The notes under the pieces were generated by a model. That model did not search any database and was not told the DNA's origin. It saw nothing but the letters and a program-made list of their open reading frames with translations. A DNA stretch of 25,000 nt from Neocallimastix lanati (nom. inval.). Lineage: Eukaryota; Neocallimastigomycota; Neocallimastigomycetes; Neocallimastigales; Neocallimastigaceae. The number at the start of each line of letters is the position of its first letter. Positions within the stretch are counted from its first letter, which is position 1. Positions 23,630 to 25,000 of the stretch are shown piece after piece. Both the position numbers and the translations under genes were made by a program. The stretch is taken from the NCBI GenBank assembly GCA_016946835.1, contig JACVTC010000147.1, positions 225,001-250,000 on the forward strand, read 5' to 3'.

Positions 23630-23934
23630 TTAATTGTCTATTTTTAAATCTAAAATATCCTGATTATCAATATCTATTTTTTTTAAGGTTTCTTCAGGGT
23701 TTAATTTCTGTCCATCAAAATAAAATTGAAGCTTGGGTAGAAGTGTAGGACTTAGAGATAATTCTTTTAGATAGAGTGAGCCAAGTTTTTTAATGGTGTC
23801 ATTCTAATATAGAATATACAAAAAAAAAAAAAAAATAATAAAATAAATATAAATATTTATATTTATATTTATTTATTAGAATTATAGATATTTATATTAA
23901 AAGTATAAATAATTAAATAATTAAATAATTAAAT

Positions 23935-23970
<36 letters not shown>

Positions 23971-24335
23971 GTTTTTGATATATTTTTTTTTATCTAAAGA
24001 AAGAAAGAAAACCAAAAAAAAAAAAAAAAAAAGTTTTTGATATTTTTTATCTAAAAAAAAAAAAAAATTTTTTTGTTCATTTTATTTTACCATATTAACG
24101 ATTAGTTTCGTTTCTTTCTTATTTTTATCCTGAATAAATAGTGTAATAATTCGTTCATTGGAATCCTCTAAATCATCATCATCAAAGGTTGAATTTTCAA
24201 ATTCCATTTTTCGCATTTTTTGCATCTCTTCTCTTTTCTGTTCTTCTTTTTTCTTTTCTTCCCTAAATATTTGTTGAACTTTCAATTGATATTTATAGGT
24301 TGGATATTCTACTCTATAAAATACATCTTTAAAAA

Positions 24336-24376
<41 letters not shown>

Positions 24377-24805
24377 TAAAATAATAATATGAATATATAT
24401 ATATTCATTTATAATTATTTTTATTATATTATATTGAAATATTAGATATATATATATGCATGGATATGTAAATATATATTTAAATAATTATATATATATT
24501 AAATTAAATAGACATTAATTATTAATATTATTTGTTTATGTTTGTTTATATTTAATAATAATCAGTAATTCTATTTTATTTATATTATTTTTATTTTTAT
24601 TTTATATATGCATCTATTTATTTATATTTCATCATATATATATATAATTACCAATTCTATAATTTTCTAATGTAGATGTCATATCCAATCCTCTTAAGGT
24701 AGAAGTTGAAAAAATTTCAATATTATTATAGTTAAAGAGCATATCATCCTCTTTCAAATTAGTTCCTGCACAATACGCTTTAAAAATGGTCTTAAATTTT
24801 GCAGT
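23630..24805 (-). CDS. Tandem SUMO-like domain protein (Rad60/Esc2/NIP45-like), 3' exons only
   Basis: Three exons are legible on the minus strand: 24805-24652, 24326-24091 and 23803-23630 (stop at 23630-23632). Splices are AAAG|ACTGCA, ATTG|GTAATT, TTAAAG|ATGTA, ATATG|GTAAAA and ATTAG|AATGAC; all joins keep frame (phases 0, 1, 0). The visible part is 187 residues. The first exon encodes a SUMO-like fold: FKTIFKAYC, DDMLFNYNNIEI, TLRGLDMTSTLENYRI, then DVFYRVEY. A charged, probably helical Glu/Lys-rich linker (REEKKKEEQKREE) and an acidic FDDDDLED patch follow. The second domain runs IITLFIQDKN to the C terminus, with LQFYFDGQKLNPEETLKKID and DILDLKI, matching the Rad60-SLD pattern (PF11976). 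Rad60/Esc2/NIP45 proteins mimic SUMO, bind Ubc9 and SUMO, and act in nuclear genome stability and sumoylation control. The C-terminal diglycine of true SUMO is absent, so this is not a conjugated modifier. The 5' exons lie beyond 24805, at least partly outside the window. Confidence 0.78.
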
Positions 24806-25000
24806 CTTTATAAAATTAAAGAATTAAAAGATAAAAAAAAAATAATAATAATAAATAAAATATAAAAAAATAAAAAATAAATAATAAAAATAAATATATA
24901 TTAGTTTTATTTATTAATTATAACAGCATTAATATTATTAATTATCTTTATATAATGTTAATATAAATAATTTATTTATAACAATTGAATAATACAGAAG
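24806..25000. other. Intron or upstream part of the SUMO-like gene at the window edge
   Basis: This is AT-rich sequence preceding (on the minus strand) the AAAG acceptor at 24806. It is probably intron, because the exon at 24805 begins in phase 0 inside a domain. A possible donor (CTTCT|GTATTA on the minus strand) lies at 24994-24995, but only five bases of any upstream exon would be visible, so it cannot be tested here. Confidence 0.4.

Overview
The base composition (well over 80% A+T, with long poly-A/poly-T runs and AAT, TTA and TTTTA microsatellites), the short AT-rich GT..AG introns, the A-rich start contexts (AAAATG) and the Asn/His-type triplet tracts all point to a social amoeba of the genus Dictyostelium or a close relative. 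No rRNA, tRNA or CRISPR array was found.

Layout. 618-1427 (-): an intact intronless O-methyltransferase of the leucine carboxyl methyltransferase / TcmP-like family. 1428-6364: long low-complexity spacer with one GC-richer island (3337-3424) and a minisatellite (4738-5232). 6365-8811 (+) and 18453-20431 (+): two paralogous three-exon genes, each encoding a type II membrane protein with an eight-cysteine SUEL-type (galactose-binding lectin) domain followed by a GT34 (GMA12/MNN10) glycosyltransferase domain. Intron positions and phases match exactly, and about 300 bp of upstream DNA is also recognisably duplicated, so this is a segmental duplication. Between the copies lie a 1.6-kb hierarchical TTTTA/CTGTACTT minisatellite (9474-11057) and a heavily decayed Ty1/copia-type retrotransposon (about 11459-14930). 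The element shows gag with a zinc knuckle, a DSG protease, an integrase zinc-finger remnant, reverse transcriptase and an RNase H tail; the integrase catalytic core is absent. A second RT-like scrap lies near 15400.

Downstream of the second lectin-glycosyltransferase are low-complexity DNA, two gene relics (21193-21438 and about 21845-22790) and, on the minus strand at 23630-24805 and running off the right edge, the 3' exons of a tandem SUMO-like-domain protein of the Rad60/Esc2/NIP45 type.

No operon logic applies. The one functional unit visible is the pair of lectin-glycosyltransferases, probably secretory-pathway enzymes that bind sugar with a lumenal lectin module and transfer sugar with the C-terminal domain. 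Assignments rest on motif reading by eye; no database search was run.
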